DNA of 64,000 nucleotides from Aestuariimicrobium kwangyangense DSM 21549 (GCF_000421525.1 NZ_ATXE01000003.1:1-64000), one strand, 5' to 3'; shown: positions 1 through 9,512, counted from the stretch's first letter. The notes: generated by a model from the letters alone, not told the origin. Made by a program: numbers and translations.

Positions 1-3000
1 GAACTGGGGTCGACCACCGAGTACGAGGTGACCGTGATCACCCGGTTGCCGTTGGTGGCGGCCGCCGACTGTGCCTTGACCCCCACCGCACCCGCGACCT
101 GCATGGATGCAGTCGAGTCCGAGGCGGTCAGGTTGAAGGCCGTCGGCTCCGGGGTGCCGTTCACCCACACCTTGCCCTTGATGGTGGTGGGGCTGGTCCC
201 AGTCACTTCCACCGACAGGTTGAGCACGTCGCCCGCCTGGTAGGTGTAGTTGGGGATGACGTAGCTGCCCGTGAGAGAGGTCTCGTCCCGCAGGAGGTAC
301 AGCCGGATGCCACCGGACTCGATCCTGGCGCGGGCCGAGTAGACCGACGAGCCCGCTTGGCGGCCGATCAGCGTGACCGCCTGCACGCCGCCGTCGTAGG
401 CATGGTCGGACGAGAAGGACACCGTGCTCCGGGTGCTGGTTGAGGAGACACCTGGCAGGTTGGCCTGACGCGACCACGAGGGCTGAAGCAGGATGTGTCC
501 CGTTCCGTCGACGGTGAAGGCTGCAGCGCCTCCGCTGGTCACCCAGTCCCCGCCCACGTCCGCGGTACCCCAGCCACCCGTGACGGAACGGCCGAACGAG
601 TCGGACGCGATCACCCTGAACGCGCTCACCACCACCGCTTGGCTCGTGGTGCCTGTTCCTCCTTGGTTGTCAGTGACCGTCAAGGCCACCGTGTAGGTGC
701 CCGCCGCCGCATAGGTGTGAGAGGTCTTGGCGCCGGTGCCGGTGGTGCCGTCCCCGAAGTCCCACGCGTACGAGGCCACGGTCCCATCCGGGTCGTTGCT
801 GGCGGTGCCATCGACCGACATCGTCTTGCCGTCGGTGGTGGCGGTGAACCGCGCGTTGGGTGCCTGGTTCGGCGGCGCCGCGACGGTCACCGTCGTGGTC
901 TTGACCGAACTGCCTCCGCGATCGTCGGTGACGGTGAGGCTGACCTGGTACTGGCCAGCCGCTGCATACGTGTGCTGCGCGGTCGCGCCGGTGCCCACCG
1001 TGCCATCGCCGAACGCCCACGAGTACGACTGGATGGTGCCATCGGAGTCGGTGCTGGACGATCCGTCGAAGGACAGGTTGAGGAAGTCAGCGACGACCGT
1101 GAAGTTCGCCACCGGCAGTTGGTTGGGTGCCCTGACCACGACAGGGGCCGTGGCGGTTGCCGTGGCACCCCGATCATCGGTCACCGTCAATGACACCTGA
1201 TAGGTGCCCGCGGCGGCGTAGGTGTGCGTGGGTGTGACGCCGGTGCCGCTGGTGCCGTCCCCGAAGTTCCAGCTGTAGGAGGCGATCGTCCCGTCCGAGT
1301 CGCTCGACGTCGACCCGTCGAAGGTTGCAGTCAGGTCACTGGTCACCGTGGTGAACTGCGCGACGGGGGCGTTGTTCGGAGTGCCCGACGACCCGAGGAA
1401 GTAGTGCTCCTGCACCTGGGCGTCGGTCAGTGGGGCGGGGTACACGGCCGCCTCGTCGATGGTTCCGTCGAAGTACGTGTCACCAGCCCAGCTCGTGTCA
1501 CCGCCCAGACGCCAGTAGCCCTGGTAGTCCTGCGACGCCGTGTTCGGGTTGGTTCCCTGCAGCACCCCGTCGACGTAGAACTGCATGCCCGAGGCCGAGA
1601 TCTGGCCCACCACGTGGTGCCACACGCCGTCATTCAGGGCTCGCGTGCTTCCGATCGTGGCGGCCGACCCGTTCCAGACACCGAACTGGACGAAGCCGTT
1701 CGCGTCCATGTAGATGTGGCGGTCGTAGTTGGTGCTGGTGGACCCGGAGGGAGCGTTGCCGAAGCCGATGATCTTGCCGCCGGTCGTGCTGGTGCTCTTG
1801 AACCAGGTCTCGAGCGCGAAGGTCGTCGGGCCCGAGACCAAGGTCTTGGCCACGACCGTCCCATTCTTGCCGTTGAACAAGGCCGACTGGTTGCTCACGC
1901 CGACCAGGGCGCCCGGCTGACGCTGAGTGACACCGTTGGAGTAGGTGCCGGTGTAGCCGTTGATACCGGAGTCCGCCGCAGTTGTCCCCCCTTGGTCGTT
2001 CAGCCTCCAGTACAGCGAGGGGTTCAGGTTGTAGACCATGGCACCGTACGAATCGGAAGGAGCGGGCTGGATCGTCGACGTGCGGCCGCTGGCGACCCAG
2101 TGGTTGTCGATCTCTGTGCGGGTCAAGGCGCGGTCGTAGACGGCGACGTCGGCGATGCTTCCCGACAGGTAGTTGCTGCTTCCGGTGTTCGGCCAACCCG
2201 AGATGTTGTCGCCGCCGATCCGCCAGTAACCCGAGTAGGCCTGGGCGGAGGTGACGGACGCGTTGGTGCCGATGAGCCTCCCGTCCAGCCACAACTTCTG
2301 TCCGTCGCCGGCCAAGGATGCGACCACCTGGTGCCATTGACCGTCGTTGTAGCCGGTTGAGCTGCTGATGCTCTGCACGCCTCCTGGGTAGACACCGAAC
2401 GTCACTCGCCCCTGATTGCTCAGGTACACGTGGCGGTCGTAGCTGCCCGACAGGCCAGAGGACGAACTACCGAAACCGATGATCTTTCCGCCGCTCGTGC
2501 TCGTGGTCTTGAACCAGGCCTCAATGGTGAACGTCTGGGGCCCGTTGACCGCCCCGCTCGTGGAAGCGAACGACGAACTGGTGCCACCAAACTGCGTCGC
2601 CTGACTGGTGGCGTTCAACTGCTGGCCGGCGACGTTTCGGGTGGCACCGGTGACGGTCTGGTCGTAGCCCCCAGCCCAGTCGTAGCCCAAGGTCCCTGAG
2701 GATTCACCGAGGGGCCAGTAATCGGTCGGAAGACTGTTCAGCACCGAGTCGGAATAGGGCGTGGCCTGGGTCGTGCTGGTCACGGTCACGGGGGTCCAGT
2801 CGGTCCTCGTGCTGTTGCCCGCCGGGTCGGTCACCTTGATCGTGTAGTTGTAGGTCTGGCCAGCGACCAGGTTCGAGTCGGTGTACTGCATCACGGGCAG
2901 CATCCAGAAGGTCGACTTCTGGGTGAAGGTGGCCAAGGGCGTGGTCAGGCCGAGGTCCTGACGGAACACCTGGTAAGTGAGCTGGGGATCGTCCGGGTCG

Positions 3001-4457
3001 TTGTTGGCGGCCCACGTCAGGCGGGCCTCGCCGGCGCGGAAGGACGAGGTCGTCAGCTTGTAGGCACCACCCTTGGTCTGGGGGCCCATCTTGTTCGGAG
3101 CCTTCGCTCTGGTCGTGAAGCGCACCAGACCCTGCTGGTTCGCCCCAGCGACGCCGAGGAACTCACCGCCCACAACCACGTAGTCGCCGGAAGCCTTGAT
3201 GGTCCAGCCGGCCTGCGACTGCCCGGTGAACGTGCCGACCACCCAATTGGGGTACCACACCAGGGGCCTGGGAGCCTGCATACCGGTGTAGCTCTTGTAG
3301 CCGTAGATGTCGGGGGTGATCAGGTTGCCGGTCGGGTCCTTGCTGAACGCCAGCGAGTGATGGAATCCCCACGGGTTGGTCTGTGGGAAGCCGCCGATGT
3401 TGCCGCAATAGTGAGAATGGCTGACCACGTACACGGTCTTCGTCGTGTCGTTCGAGGCGACGTCGTAGGAGTCGCCGTGGCAGTCCTCGAGCCAGACGAT
3501 CGAACCATCCGTCCACGACATGCGGACGGACCCCTCGAAACCATCCTCCGAACCGCCGCCGTAGTCCCACCCGGTCGCATAGACCGAGTCGCCATCGGAC
3601 GACATGTTGTAGATACCAGCCTTCGTGTCGGCATTCCGCACGACGCTGTTTCCCAGCCAGGGCAACGAGGCGCCGGTGGACGAGTCGAGAGCGGCCAGCC
3701 CGCGGCCGGGATTGGTCGATCCGTTGGCCGACGTGAAGTCTCCGCCGACCACGACCTTGGAGCCGTCTGGGGAGACGACGACACTGCGCGCCCCGTAGCC
3801 ACCGGCCAGGTCTGCCATGAACGGGAGCACTGCGCCTGTCGAGGCGCTGAGGGCAGCCACCCGGGGGCGGCTGATGCCGTTCACCGCGCTGAACTCTCCC
3901 GCGATGAAGACGACGCCGTCCTTCAGGACGATCGAGTTCACTCGGCCGTTGACCTCGGGTGCCCACGAGGTGAGCGCCCCGGTGGTGGAGTTGAGGGCTG
4001 CGACGCGATAGCGGGTCACGCCGTTGATCTGGGTGAACTGGCCGGCCACGTACACGGTCGAGCCGTCGGCCGACACGTTCAGGCCGCGAATGGGCGAGTT
4101 CGAGGTGGGGGCCCAGCCGGTGATGAGCGTGCCCGTGCTCAGGTTGTAGGCGAGCAGGTTGGTGCGCGGGGTGAGATTGGTACCGGCCGCCGCACCAGCC
4201 GGACGGGCGTTGGTGAACTGGCCGCCCACGAAGACCGTGTTGCCCGAGATCACCTGCGTCCAGGCCACGCCGTCCATCTGCACCGTCGGCAGCGGGTCGG
4301 CGGTGACCGGTGCCTGGTCGTAGATGATCGCGGGTGCGCTCGGCTCTGCTGCGCGGGCCGGTGATGCGGTGGGACCGAGCAGCGCCATGCTGGCGCCCAG
4401 ACTCAGTGCGACAGCGCCGACCAGACCAGCCTTGAGCGCGCGAAATGATGACTTCAC
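1..4457 (-). CDS. Giant secreted beta-propeller / LamG / PKD-repeat surface protein (C-terminus cut by window start)
   Basis: Partial: at least 1485 residues, with the frame still open at position 1. The GTG start at 4455-4457 is chosen because it follows a GGGGGA ribosome site and opens a signal peptide (KSSFRALKAG, then a hydrophobic stretch ending near ASPARA). Domains in order: a beta-propeller of repeats with VGGQF/VAGQF/IAGEF-type signatures (about 40-430), a fibronectin-like domain (about 460-540), two LamG-type lectin domains each opening with a YWPLGE or YWRLND motif, three PKD domains with FGDGT signatures, then another beta-sandwich cut off by the window. Such mosaics are typical of actinobacterial secreted adhesins or polysaccharide-binding proteins; no catalytic domain is visible. 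It is last in a minus-strand series with the GT2 and membrane-protein genes but has its own promoter-like sequence. The secreted, glycan-binding type is fairly sure; the ligand is unknown. Confidence 0.85.
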   Translation of the reverse strand, partial: MKSSFRALKAGLVGAVALSLGASMALLGPTASPARAAEPSAPAIIYDQAPVTADPLPTVQMDGVAWTQVISGNTVFVGGQFTNARPAGAAAGTNLTPRTNLLAYNLSTGTLITGWAPTSNSPIRGLNVSADGSTVYVAGQFTQINGVTRYRVAALNSTTGALTSWAPEVNGRVNSIVLKDGVVFIAGEFSAVNGISRPRVAALSASTGAVLPFMADLAGGYGARSVVVSPDGSKVVVGGDFTSANGSTNPGRGLAALDSSTGASLPWLGNSVVRNADTKAGIYNMSSDGDSVYATGWDYGGGSEDGFEGSVRMSWTDGSIVWLEDCHGDSYDVASNDTTKTVYVVSHSHYCGNIGGFPQTNPWGFHHSLAFSKDPTGNLITPDIYGYKSYTGMQAPRPLVWYPNWVVGTFTGQSQAGWTIKASGDYVVVGGEFLGVAGANQQGLVRFTTRAKAPNKMGPQTKGGAYKLTTSSFRAGEARLTWAANNDPDDPQLTYQVFRQDLGLTTPLATFTQKSTFWMLPVMQYTDSNLVAGQTYNYTIKVTDPAGNSTRTDWTPVTVTSTTQATPYSDSVLNSLPTDYWPLGESSGTLGYDWAGGYDQTVTGATRNVAGQQLNATSQATQFGGTSSSFASTSGAVNGPQTFTIEAWFKTTSTSGGKIIGFGSSSSGLSGSYDRHVYLSNQGRVTFGVYPGGVQSISSSTGYNDGQWHQVVASLAGDGQKLWLDGRLIGTNASVTSAQAYSGYWRIGGDNISGWPNTGSSNYLSGSIADVAVYDRALTRTEIDNHWVASGRTSTIQPAPSDSYGAMVYNLNPSLYWRLNDQGGTTAADSGINGYTGTYSNGVTQRQPGALVGVSNQSALFNGKNGTVVAKTLVSGPTTFALETWFKSTSTTGGKIIGFGNAPSGSTSTNYDRHIYMDANGFVQFGVWNGSAATIGSTRALNDGVWHHVVGQISASGMQFYVDGVLQGTNPNTASQDYQGYWRLGGDTSWAGDTYFDGTIDEAAVYPAPLTDAQVQEHYFLGSSGTPNNAPVAQFTTVTSDLTATFDGSTSSDSDGTIASYSWNFGDGTSGTGVTPTHTYAAAGTYQVSLTVTDDRGATATATAPVVVRAPNQLPVANFTVVADFLNLSFDGSSSTDSDGTIQSYSWAFGDGTVGTGATAQHTYAAAGQYQVSLTVTDDRGGSSVKTTTVTVAAPPNQAPNARFTATTDGKTMSVDGTASNDPDGTVASYAWDFGDGTTGTGAKTSHTYAAAGTYTVALTVTDNQGGTGTTSQAVVVSAFRVIASDSFGRSVTGGWGTADVGGDWVTSGGAAAFTVDGTGHILLQPSWSRQANLPGVSSTSTRSTVSFSSDHAYDGGVQAVTLIGRQAGSSVYSARARIESGGIRLYLLRDETSLTGSYVIPNYTYQAGDVLNLSVEVTGTSPTTIKGKVWVNGTPEPTAFNLTASDSTASMQVAGAVGVKAQSAAATNGNRVITVTSYSVVDPS
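619..1375 (-). repeat. Three tandem PKD-domain coding repeats
   Basis: Three consecutive units of about 250 bp inside the large surface-protein gene. Each encodes a PKD fold with the same landmarks: FDG or VDG near the start, SDSDGTI or NDPDGTV, FGDGT, HTYAAAG, and a terminal LTVTD. The units are visibly related at the DNA level. Boundaries are approximate. Confidence 0.7.
1400..2745 (-). repeat. Duplicated LamG-type lectin domain (two units)
   Basis: Two units of about 660 bp, roughly 2745-2088 and 2070-1400, encode related concanavalin-like domains. Both contain TFxxExWFKxTSTxGGKIIGFG, then a YDRH followed by VxFGV, then a DGxWHxVV segment and a YWRxGGD segment. This looks like internal duplication within the adhesin gene. 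Boundaries are approximate. Confidence 0.65.
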
Positions 4458-4561
4458 GAGAATTTCCCCCATTAACCTCTGACGCGAGTGCGACGCACCC
4501 GCCCAGCCCCCCAAGGCTGCATTGAAACTGCTGGTCGAGACCTAACCCAGTTCCAGTCGCG

Positions 4562-4590
4562 ATGCTATCCCACCGCTGGGGGCACGACAA
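4562..4590 (-). promoter_or_regulatory. Sigma70-type promoter for the giant surface protein
   Basis: On the minus strand a -35 TTGTCG (4585-4590) is separated by exactly 17 bp from a -10 TAGCAT (4562-4567). It lies about 105 bp upstream of the GTG start at 4457 and would give a leader of roughly 95 nt. Predicted by eye only. Confidence 0.5.
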
Positions 4591-4625
4591 TGCCCCCGTA
4601 AGGGTGATCTGTGAGGTCCTTTACC

Positions 4626-4644
4626 GGCGTCTGCGGAAGACGCC
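4626..4644 (-). terminator. Hairpin at the end of the membrane-anchored protein gene
   Basis: Perfect 7-bp stem GGCGTCT/AGACGCC with a 5-nt loop, a few bases past the stop codon of the gene at 4650-5447. No U-tract follows on the minus strand, so termination is uncertain. Confidence 0.3.
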
Positions 4645-4649
4645 TGAAG

Positions 4650-5447
4650 TCACTGCCGAACGTCCCCGCGAAAAACCGATGCGGGTGTCCCGGCCTGCAG
4701 GTCGACTGTGATGGTGACATCCGATCGGTCGGAGGGGTCGACGGCGAACAGGTACACGGCCGTGGCCTCGGCGCCCGGCTTCACCGAACCCCCGAACGGT
4801 CGACCTCCTGGCGATGTCAGCGACTCCAAGGGGGCGCGAGACGCTCCCGCATAGGCGTTCACCACCACGGCATCGAGACCCACAGCGGCGTTGCTGTCGT
4901 TCTGCACCCGGATGGTCACCCGAATCGCCGCTCCCGCCACCTCTCCGGGCAATTGCGCCTGACCGGCGACGCTCTCGATCAGCGGGAGCGACACGACGAC
5001 CCCGCCAGCCCGGTCAGAGTCGGCCGTGACGTCGACGGGAGGCATCTCCGGCAGTGCACCTGAGGCCTTCGGAGGCGTGGGAAGCCGTGTGGTGGCGGAC
5101 GGGCCCGACGGCGCCGGTCGACTGCTCGAAGGGGCCGGCGACGTCGTCGGAGTGCCCGACGAAGCAGTGGTGGTCGGACCAGTGGCCCCGACAGAGGCGG
5201 TGGGACTCGTCGATGGCGTCTCGACGGAACTGGGGTCCTGCTGGCTCCTGACGATCAGCGCTGCTGCTGTGAGGGTGAGCACGAGAGCGGCGAGCACGAG
5301 CCAGACCCATCGACGCGGAGCGTGCGAGCGGACGAGTCCGTCGCCGCCTGCTGGACTCGCCTCGGAGCCGGGGTTGGATGCCGGCGGCACGAACTCGGGA
5401 CCCTGGGCCTCGCCCCTGTCGTTCTCGTTCACGTCGTTCTCGTTCAT
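4650..5447 (-). CDS. Single-pass membrane protein with Ser/Thr/Pro-rich stalk and extracytoplasmic domain
   Basis: 265 residues; family not recognised. The ATG start is preceded by a G-rich GGGTGGGG. The N-terminus (about 1-45) is acidic and hydrophilic. One transmembrane helix follows (about 46-66, VWLVLAALVLTLTAAALIV), then a Ser/Thr/Pro-rich linker (about 70-135), then a beta-rich domain (about 140-265) with phrases such as RVTIRVQNDSNAAVGLDAVVV. That last segment resembles DUF4352/DUF916-like extracellular beta-sandwiches, though the match is only by eye. Topology suggests cytoplasmic N-terminus and wall-facing C-terminus. It sits 55 bp downstream of the GT2 gene and is probably cotranscribed with it. 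Possibly an accessory surface protein; function unknown. Confidence 0.75.
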   Translation of the reverse strand: MNENDVNENDRGEAQGPEFVPPASNPGSEASPAGGDGLVRSHAPRRWVWLVLAALVLTLTAAALIVRSQQDPSSVETPSTSPTASVGATGPTTTASSGTPTTSPAPSSSRPAPSGPSATTRLPTPPKASGALPEMPPVDVTADSDRAGGVVVSLPLIESVAGQAQLPGEVAGAAIRVTIRVQNDSNAAVGLDAVVVNAYAGASRAPLESLTSPGGRPFGGSVKPGAEATAVYLFAVDPSDRSDVTITVDLQAGTPASVFRGDVRQ

Positions 5448-5502
5448 GACCCCACCCCAGATCGATCAAAGGCCGAGCGGAGCACGGTCGGCGCGACACA
5501 TG

Positions 5503-6465
5503 CTAGCGGGCCTTCTTGCGCCGGTAGGGGGAGGCGGCCACGCCCAGACCTGCGGCCAGTGCCCCCAACCCGCCCATGACGAAGCGCTCACCGTGGGCCC
5601 GTCTGCGCAGTGAGCCCCCCATTCGTCCTGACACGGCCATGGTCGTACCCATGCCGATCTGTGCGACCCCTCGGGCCAAGCACACCGCACGGGTGCCGAG
5701 CCGGTCCAGACCAGGGTCCGCGAGCATCAATTCGACGCGTGCGCTGGCGTTGGACAGGCTGAAGCGGCGCCGCAGGTTGTAGTCACGGTTGGCTCGCTCG
5801 GCCGGCACCAGGTCGTCGACCACTGCCTCGGCGCACCAGACCATGCGGGCGCCGGCCTTGTGCAGTTGGCCGGTGAAGAAGGAGTCCTCGCCGCCCGTGA
5901 GCCCGAAGCGCTCATCGAAACCCACGCCCAGCTCGCGCACCTTCGCCATGTCGAGAAGCAGGTTGTTGGTCGCGGCCCTGGTGATCTCGTCACCCGTCCG
6001 CAGATGGCTGCGATGCAGCCGCAGGTGCGAGTCGCTCGCCTCGAGCCATGGGTCAAGCGGCCCCTCGAACACGGACTGGACGGGTCCACTGACGACATCC
6101 GCGTCCCGTTCGAGGTAGGTGCGCAGCAGATGGGTGAGCCATTGGGGCTGGGGGAGTTCGTCGTCGTCGATGAAGATCAACACATCGCAGTCCGAGGCGG
6201 CGCGCAGCACCGCGTTGCGGGCGCTCGTGACCCCCGGCCGTGGCTCGATGGAGTAGCGGACACGGGAGTCACCGGTGGGGTTTGCGGCCTCTTCGCCGCT
6301 GCCGCCCGCGTCGTTGTCGACCACGATCACGGCCCACTCGCACTCGAGATCCAACTCGCGCGCGGCCTCGGCGGCCTGCTGCAGGACGGCCGGGACCAGC
6401 ATTCGCAGGTTGCCCTGACGCTTGTAGGTCGCCATTCCAATGGCCACCAGGTTCGGCTGTCTCAC
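5503..6465 (-). CDS. Family 2 glycosyltransferase
   Basis: 320 residues. GT-A fold transferase: the N-terminal strand VAIGMATYKRQGNL, nucleotide-binding VDNDAGGSG, the metal-binding FIDDDELPQPQWL (DxD motif near residue 100) and a GGEDSFF acceptor/base motif near residue 220 are all visible. The C-terminus is basic with a hydrophobic segment (FVMGGLGALAAGLGVAA), suggesting membrane association. GTG at 6463-6465 is preferred because GGAAAGG lies about 9 bp upstream; an in-frame ATG at 6483 lacks such a site. Divergent from the GT4 gene at 6631 and upstream of the membrane protein at 4650-5447. It would add a sugar during surface-glycan synthesis; donor and acceptor are unknown. Confidence 0.88.
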   Translation of the reverse strand: MRQPNLVAIGMATYKRQGNLRMLVPAVLQQAAEAARELDLECEWAVIVVDNDAGGSGEEAANPTGDSRVRYSIEPRPGVTSARNAVLRAASDCDVLIFIDDDELPQPQWLTHLLRTYLERDADVVSGPVQSVFEGPLDPWLEASDSHLRLHRSHLRTGDEITRAATNNLLLDMAKVRELGVGFDERFGLTGGEDSFFTGQLHKAGARMVWCAEAVVDDLVPAERANRDYNLRRRFSLSNASARVELMLADPGLDRLGTRAVCLARGVAQIGMGTTMAVSGRMGGSLRRRAHGERFVMGGLGALAAGLGVAASPYRRKKAR

Positions 6466-6630
6466 AGTCGCACGCCTTTCCATGGGCGAACAATGTCGCC
6501 ACGATTGAAGCAACCCTAGGATATTGACCGGGCCCGTCCGCTGCGGTCGAGGCGACCAACCGGTGGGTTTCCCCTTCGCACTGGTGTCGATCCGAAGCCA
6601 CCGCCGGTGGCAGGGAAGTGGAGGAACCAC

Positions 6631-7836
6631 GTGACCAGTCCACGCCGGCGTCGAGTCGTCATCGGTGCCTACGCGTGCGGCCCTCTGGAGGAGCCCGAGG
6701 CTGGCGCCGGCTGGGCCCACGCGGTGGCGGCGGCGGCCACCAGCGACGTCTGGGTCGTGACGCGCCGTCGCTTCGCCGAGTCCGTCGAGGCCGCGCGGCG
6801 CGCGGACCCCGAACTGGCCCGACACCTCACGGTCACCTACATCGACCTGTCGGATCGGGTGATGGCACTGCGCCGGCACGACTGGGACATGTACTGGTAC
6901 TACCTCCTGTGGCAGCGACAGTTGGCCAGGACCGTCCGTGGGTTGCACGCCCAACACCACTTCGACGTGGCGCACCACGTCACCTTCGCCAACGACTGGT
7001 TGCTGTGCGGTCTGGCCGGTCTGGAGGACGTGCCGCTGGTGTGGGGTCCGGTGGGCGGCGCCAGCGACATTCCCTACTGGCGGCTCAGGCAGTGGCTGGG
7101 CCTGAAGGGGCTGCGCACCGAGATCGTCCGCGACCTGGTGACCACCCTGCCCAGGGCAGTCTGGGGTGAGTCGGCCGCCAAGCGGGCCTCGTTGGTGGTG
7201 GCCCAGAACGCGGACGTCGCGCGACGTTTTGCCCGGTTCGCCGACACCGTCGTAGAACCGAATGCCGCCCTCGAGCCAGTGGACCTGGCGAATGCGCCGC
7301 GGCGCGTCCGGGCAGAAGGTCCCAGGACGGCGGTCTTCGCGGGCAGGCTGATCGGGCTGAAGGGCGTCCGTCTTGCCATCGACGCCGTTGCCAGAACCCC
7401 GGCGCAGGCCTGGCGGCTGGTCGTCTACGGTGACGGACCCGATCGCGAGCTGTTGATCGAGCGCGCGCGGCGGCTCGGGATCGCCGATCGCGTGGAGTTC
7501 CGCGGCCATCGGCCCCGCACCGAGGTGCTGTCGGCCTTCGCCAGCGCCGACGCCATGCTCTTTCCCTCCATGCATGACCAGGCGGGTTGGGTGGCCGGGG
7601 AGGCCAGTTCCCTGGGATGCCCGGTCGTCTGCCTTCCGCTCGGTGGTCCGCCCCTGCTGGCGGGGCCGAACGCTTTCGTGGCCAGCCTGGATGGCGACAT
7701 CGTGGCCAATGTGGCCGAACAGCTGGAACGGGCAGGCGAGGCCGGGGGCACGCGGCACAACCGCTGGTCCCACGACCGGCTCCCCGATCTCGTGGACGGG
7801 TGGTATCGACGGGCGACCGGGGCTGGGTCCTCGTGA
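6631..7836 (+). CDS. Family 4 glycosyltransferase
   Basis: 401 residues, GT-B fold. The N-terminal half has the acceptor-side GAYACGPLEEPEAGAGWA and a GPVGGA loop; the C-terminal donor domain has VFAGRLIGLKGVRLAIDAV, then VEFRGHRPRTEV, then an SMHDQAGWVAGEASSLGCPVV segment carrying the Glu characteristic of retaining GT4 enzymes. The GTG at 6631 is chosen over the longer in-frame GTG at 6607 because GGAGG sits 6 bp upstream. First gene of a plus-strand glycan operon, divergent from the GT2 gene; the next gene begins 3 bp after its stop. Likely cytoplasmic-face transfer from a nucleotide sugar; specificity unknown. Confidence 0.9.
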   Translation: MTSPRRRRVVIGAYACGPLEEPEAGAGWAHAVAAAATSDVWVVTRRRFAESVEAARRADPELARHLTVTYIDLSDRVMALRRHDWDMYWYYLLWQRQLARTVRGLHAQHHFDVAHHVTFANDWLLCGLAGLEDVPLVWGPVGGASDIPYWRLRQWLGLKGLRTEIVRDLVTTLPRAVWGESAAKRASLVVAQNADVARRFARFADTVVEPNAALEPVDLANAPRRVRAEGPRTAVFAGRLIGLKGVRLAIDAVARTPAQAWRLVVYGDGPDRELLIERARRLGIADRVEFRGHRPRTEVLSAFASADAMLFPSMHDQAGWVAGEASSLGCPVVCLPLGGPPLLAGPNAFVASLDGDIVANVAEQLERAGEAGGTRHNRWSHDRLPDLVDGWYRRATGAGSS

Positions 7837-7839
7837 ACC

Positions 7840-9387
7840 ATGGCTGAGCCTCCGTACGGTGCTCGAACCAATGCTTCGGGCGCTGCCGCGGACTGGGGGT
7901 GGGCCACAGCTCTTGGTGCACTCGCTGCGCTCTGGGCCTCGGTGCGCATGTCTGTGCCTTCACTGTGGGCGGACGAAGGAGCCACCCTCAGCGCCGTCCA
8001 GAGAAGTTGGCCTCAGCTGTGGGCACTGCTCGGGCACATCGATGCGGTGCACGGCGTCTACTACGCACTCATGAAGGTCTGGCTCGGTGTCGCGCCGATC
8101 AACGCCTTCACGTTGCGCCTACCCAGTCTGCTGGCGGTCGGTGCCCTCGTGGCCCTGAGCCACATGGTGGCGCGGGTCTGGTTCAGTCGGGGCTGGGCGA
8201 CCGTGGTCGCCGTCCTTCTGGCTCTCCTGCCCCGGACAACCTGGATGGCGATCGAGGGGCGGTCATGGGCGATCGGCTCGCTCGTGGTGCTGGCTGCGAC
8301 GTTTGCCCTGGTGAAGTGGGTGCAGAACCGACGCACCAGCGCGCTGGTGCTTCACGCGCTGCTGCTGGCGGTGGGGATCAGCATGAACATCTACGTCGTG
8401 TTCCTGGTGGTGGCGCACGGGGTCAGCCTGCTGATCCAGCGACTGCCCCGGCCCTCGCTGGTGCGCTGGGGGGTGGCGGTCATCCTGGCGATCGGCGCGG
8501 CCGCTCCCGTCGTGGTCGCGGCCGGGCAGCAGCGGGGCCAACTCGGCGATCGTCAGCCCCTGGGAGTGATCGGCTGGGCCAGGGACGTGGTGGTCAACCA
8601 GTTCGCTCTGGGCGACACCCCGGGTGGGGCGGCAACCTGGGTCCCGCAGACGCTGTGGGCGGTCGCTGCCGTCGGGTTCGCCCTCGTGGGTTGGTGCTTG
8701 GTGCTGGTGGCCACGGTCCGTGCCGTGATGGAGAGCCGATCGGGGGCCGAGCGCTCGCCATCGCGACAGGTACTCGTCTGGGCGCTGCCCTGGGTCGCCA
8801 TCCCACCCTTCCTCGTCCTGGTGGCTTCCTTGGTCACCCAGGGCAACCTGTACCACCCCCGCTACTTCGCCTTCACCGCACCCGCCTTCGCACTCGCGGT
8901 GGCCTCGGGTCTGCAGTCCCTCGGGGGGCATCGGCTCTCCCTGCGGAGGGCCCGAGCAGTGGTGGCGGCTCTGCTGGTCGTCCTGAGCGTGCCGGTGCAG
9001 CTGTCCCAGCGCGACACGAACTCCAAGGGCGGCTACGACTGGTCCCAGGTCGCCGCCGTGGTCAGCTCACGCTCGCGCGCCGGCGACGGCGTGTACTTCG
9101 GCTCGAACCCGCCCACGCGTGTGGTGTCCCTGGCCTACCCGTCCGCCTTCGGTTCGCTGACCGACGTCACCGTGGTGCAGACGCCAGCCGCAGAGGGATC
9201 GCTGGATGGTGAGGCGGTTCGGCTGACCCCGGAGGTGCTGCAGAAGACGCCTCATCGCCTCTGGGCGATCTGGTCAGATCGCGACCGCGGCGAAGCCGCT
9301 GATCTCTCCATTCTGGTGGCGGCGGGATACAGCGAGGCATACCGCTGGTCGGGCACCGAATCGACAGTGGTTCTGATGGAACGCTGA
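7840..9387 (+). CDS. GT39/PMT-like polytopic membrane glycosyltransferase
   Basis: 515 residues with about ten hydrophobic segments. The first extracytoplasmic loop has LWADEGATLS, the acidic pair typical of GT-C enzymes that use polyprenyl-phosphate sugars, and HGVYYALMKVWLG follows it, as in the PMT_2 (PF13231) family. The C-terminal part (about 370-515) is a soluble domain facing outside. Known relatives transfer mannose or other sugars from lipid carriers outside the membrane. Starts 3 bp after the upstream GT4 stop, without an obvious Shine-Dalgarno, so translational coupling is likely. Donor sugar unknown. Confidence 0.85.
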   Translation: MAEPPYGARTNASGAAADWGWATALGALAALWASVRMSVPSLWADEGATLSAVQRSWPQLWALLGHIDAVHGVYYALMKVWLGVAPINAFTLRLPSLLAVGALVALSHMVARVWFSRGWATVVAVLLALLPRTTWMAIEGRSWAIGSLVVLAATFALVKWVQNRRTSALVLHALLLAVGISMNIYVVFLVVAHGVSLLIQRLPRPSLVRWGVAVILAIGAAAPVVVAAGQQRGQLGDRQPLGVIGWARDVVVNQFALGDTPGGAATWVPQTLWAVAAVGFALVGWCLVLVATVRAVMESRSGAERSPSRQVLVWALPWVAIPPFLVLVASLVTQGNLYHPRYFAFTAPAFALAVASGLQSLGGHRLSLRRARAVVAALLVVLSVPVQLSQRDTNSKGGYDWSQVAAVVSSRSRAGDGVYFGSNPPTRVVSLAYPSAFGSLTDVTVVQTPAAEGSLDGEAVRLTPEVLQKTPHRLWAIWSDRDRGEAADLSILVAAGYSEAYRWSGTESTVVLMER

Positions 9388-9512
9388 GGGCACTCGACGT
9401 GGGGTGGGGAACTCCACGCGCAAAAGCGTGACCGAGGCCTTTTGTTTCTGGTCGACAGCTGTCAGGCTGAGCACGGGGAATTGTCTTTCGGGGGGAAGTC
9501 GAGGGCCGCGCC

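Noticed and set aside
3163-4590. 475-residue minus-strand frame within the surface-protein gene
   Set aside because: It is in another frame of the same strand and Arg/Gly/His-rich; the overlapping frame from GTG 4457 has a signal peptide and recognisable domains.
6466-7773. N-terminal extension giving a 756-residue version of the GT2 at 5503
   Set aside because: The extension is antisense to the GT4 gene at 6631 and has no ribosome site; the GT2 fold begins at about 6465.
9388-9512. Terminator CACGC/GCGTG with a nearby TTTTGTTT after the GT39-like gene
   Set aside because: The stem is only 5 bp and separated from the T-rich stretch, so termination is not supported.
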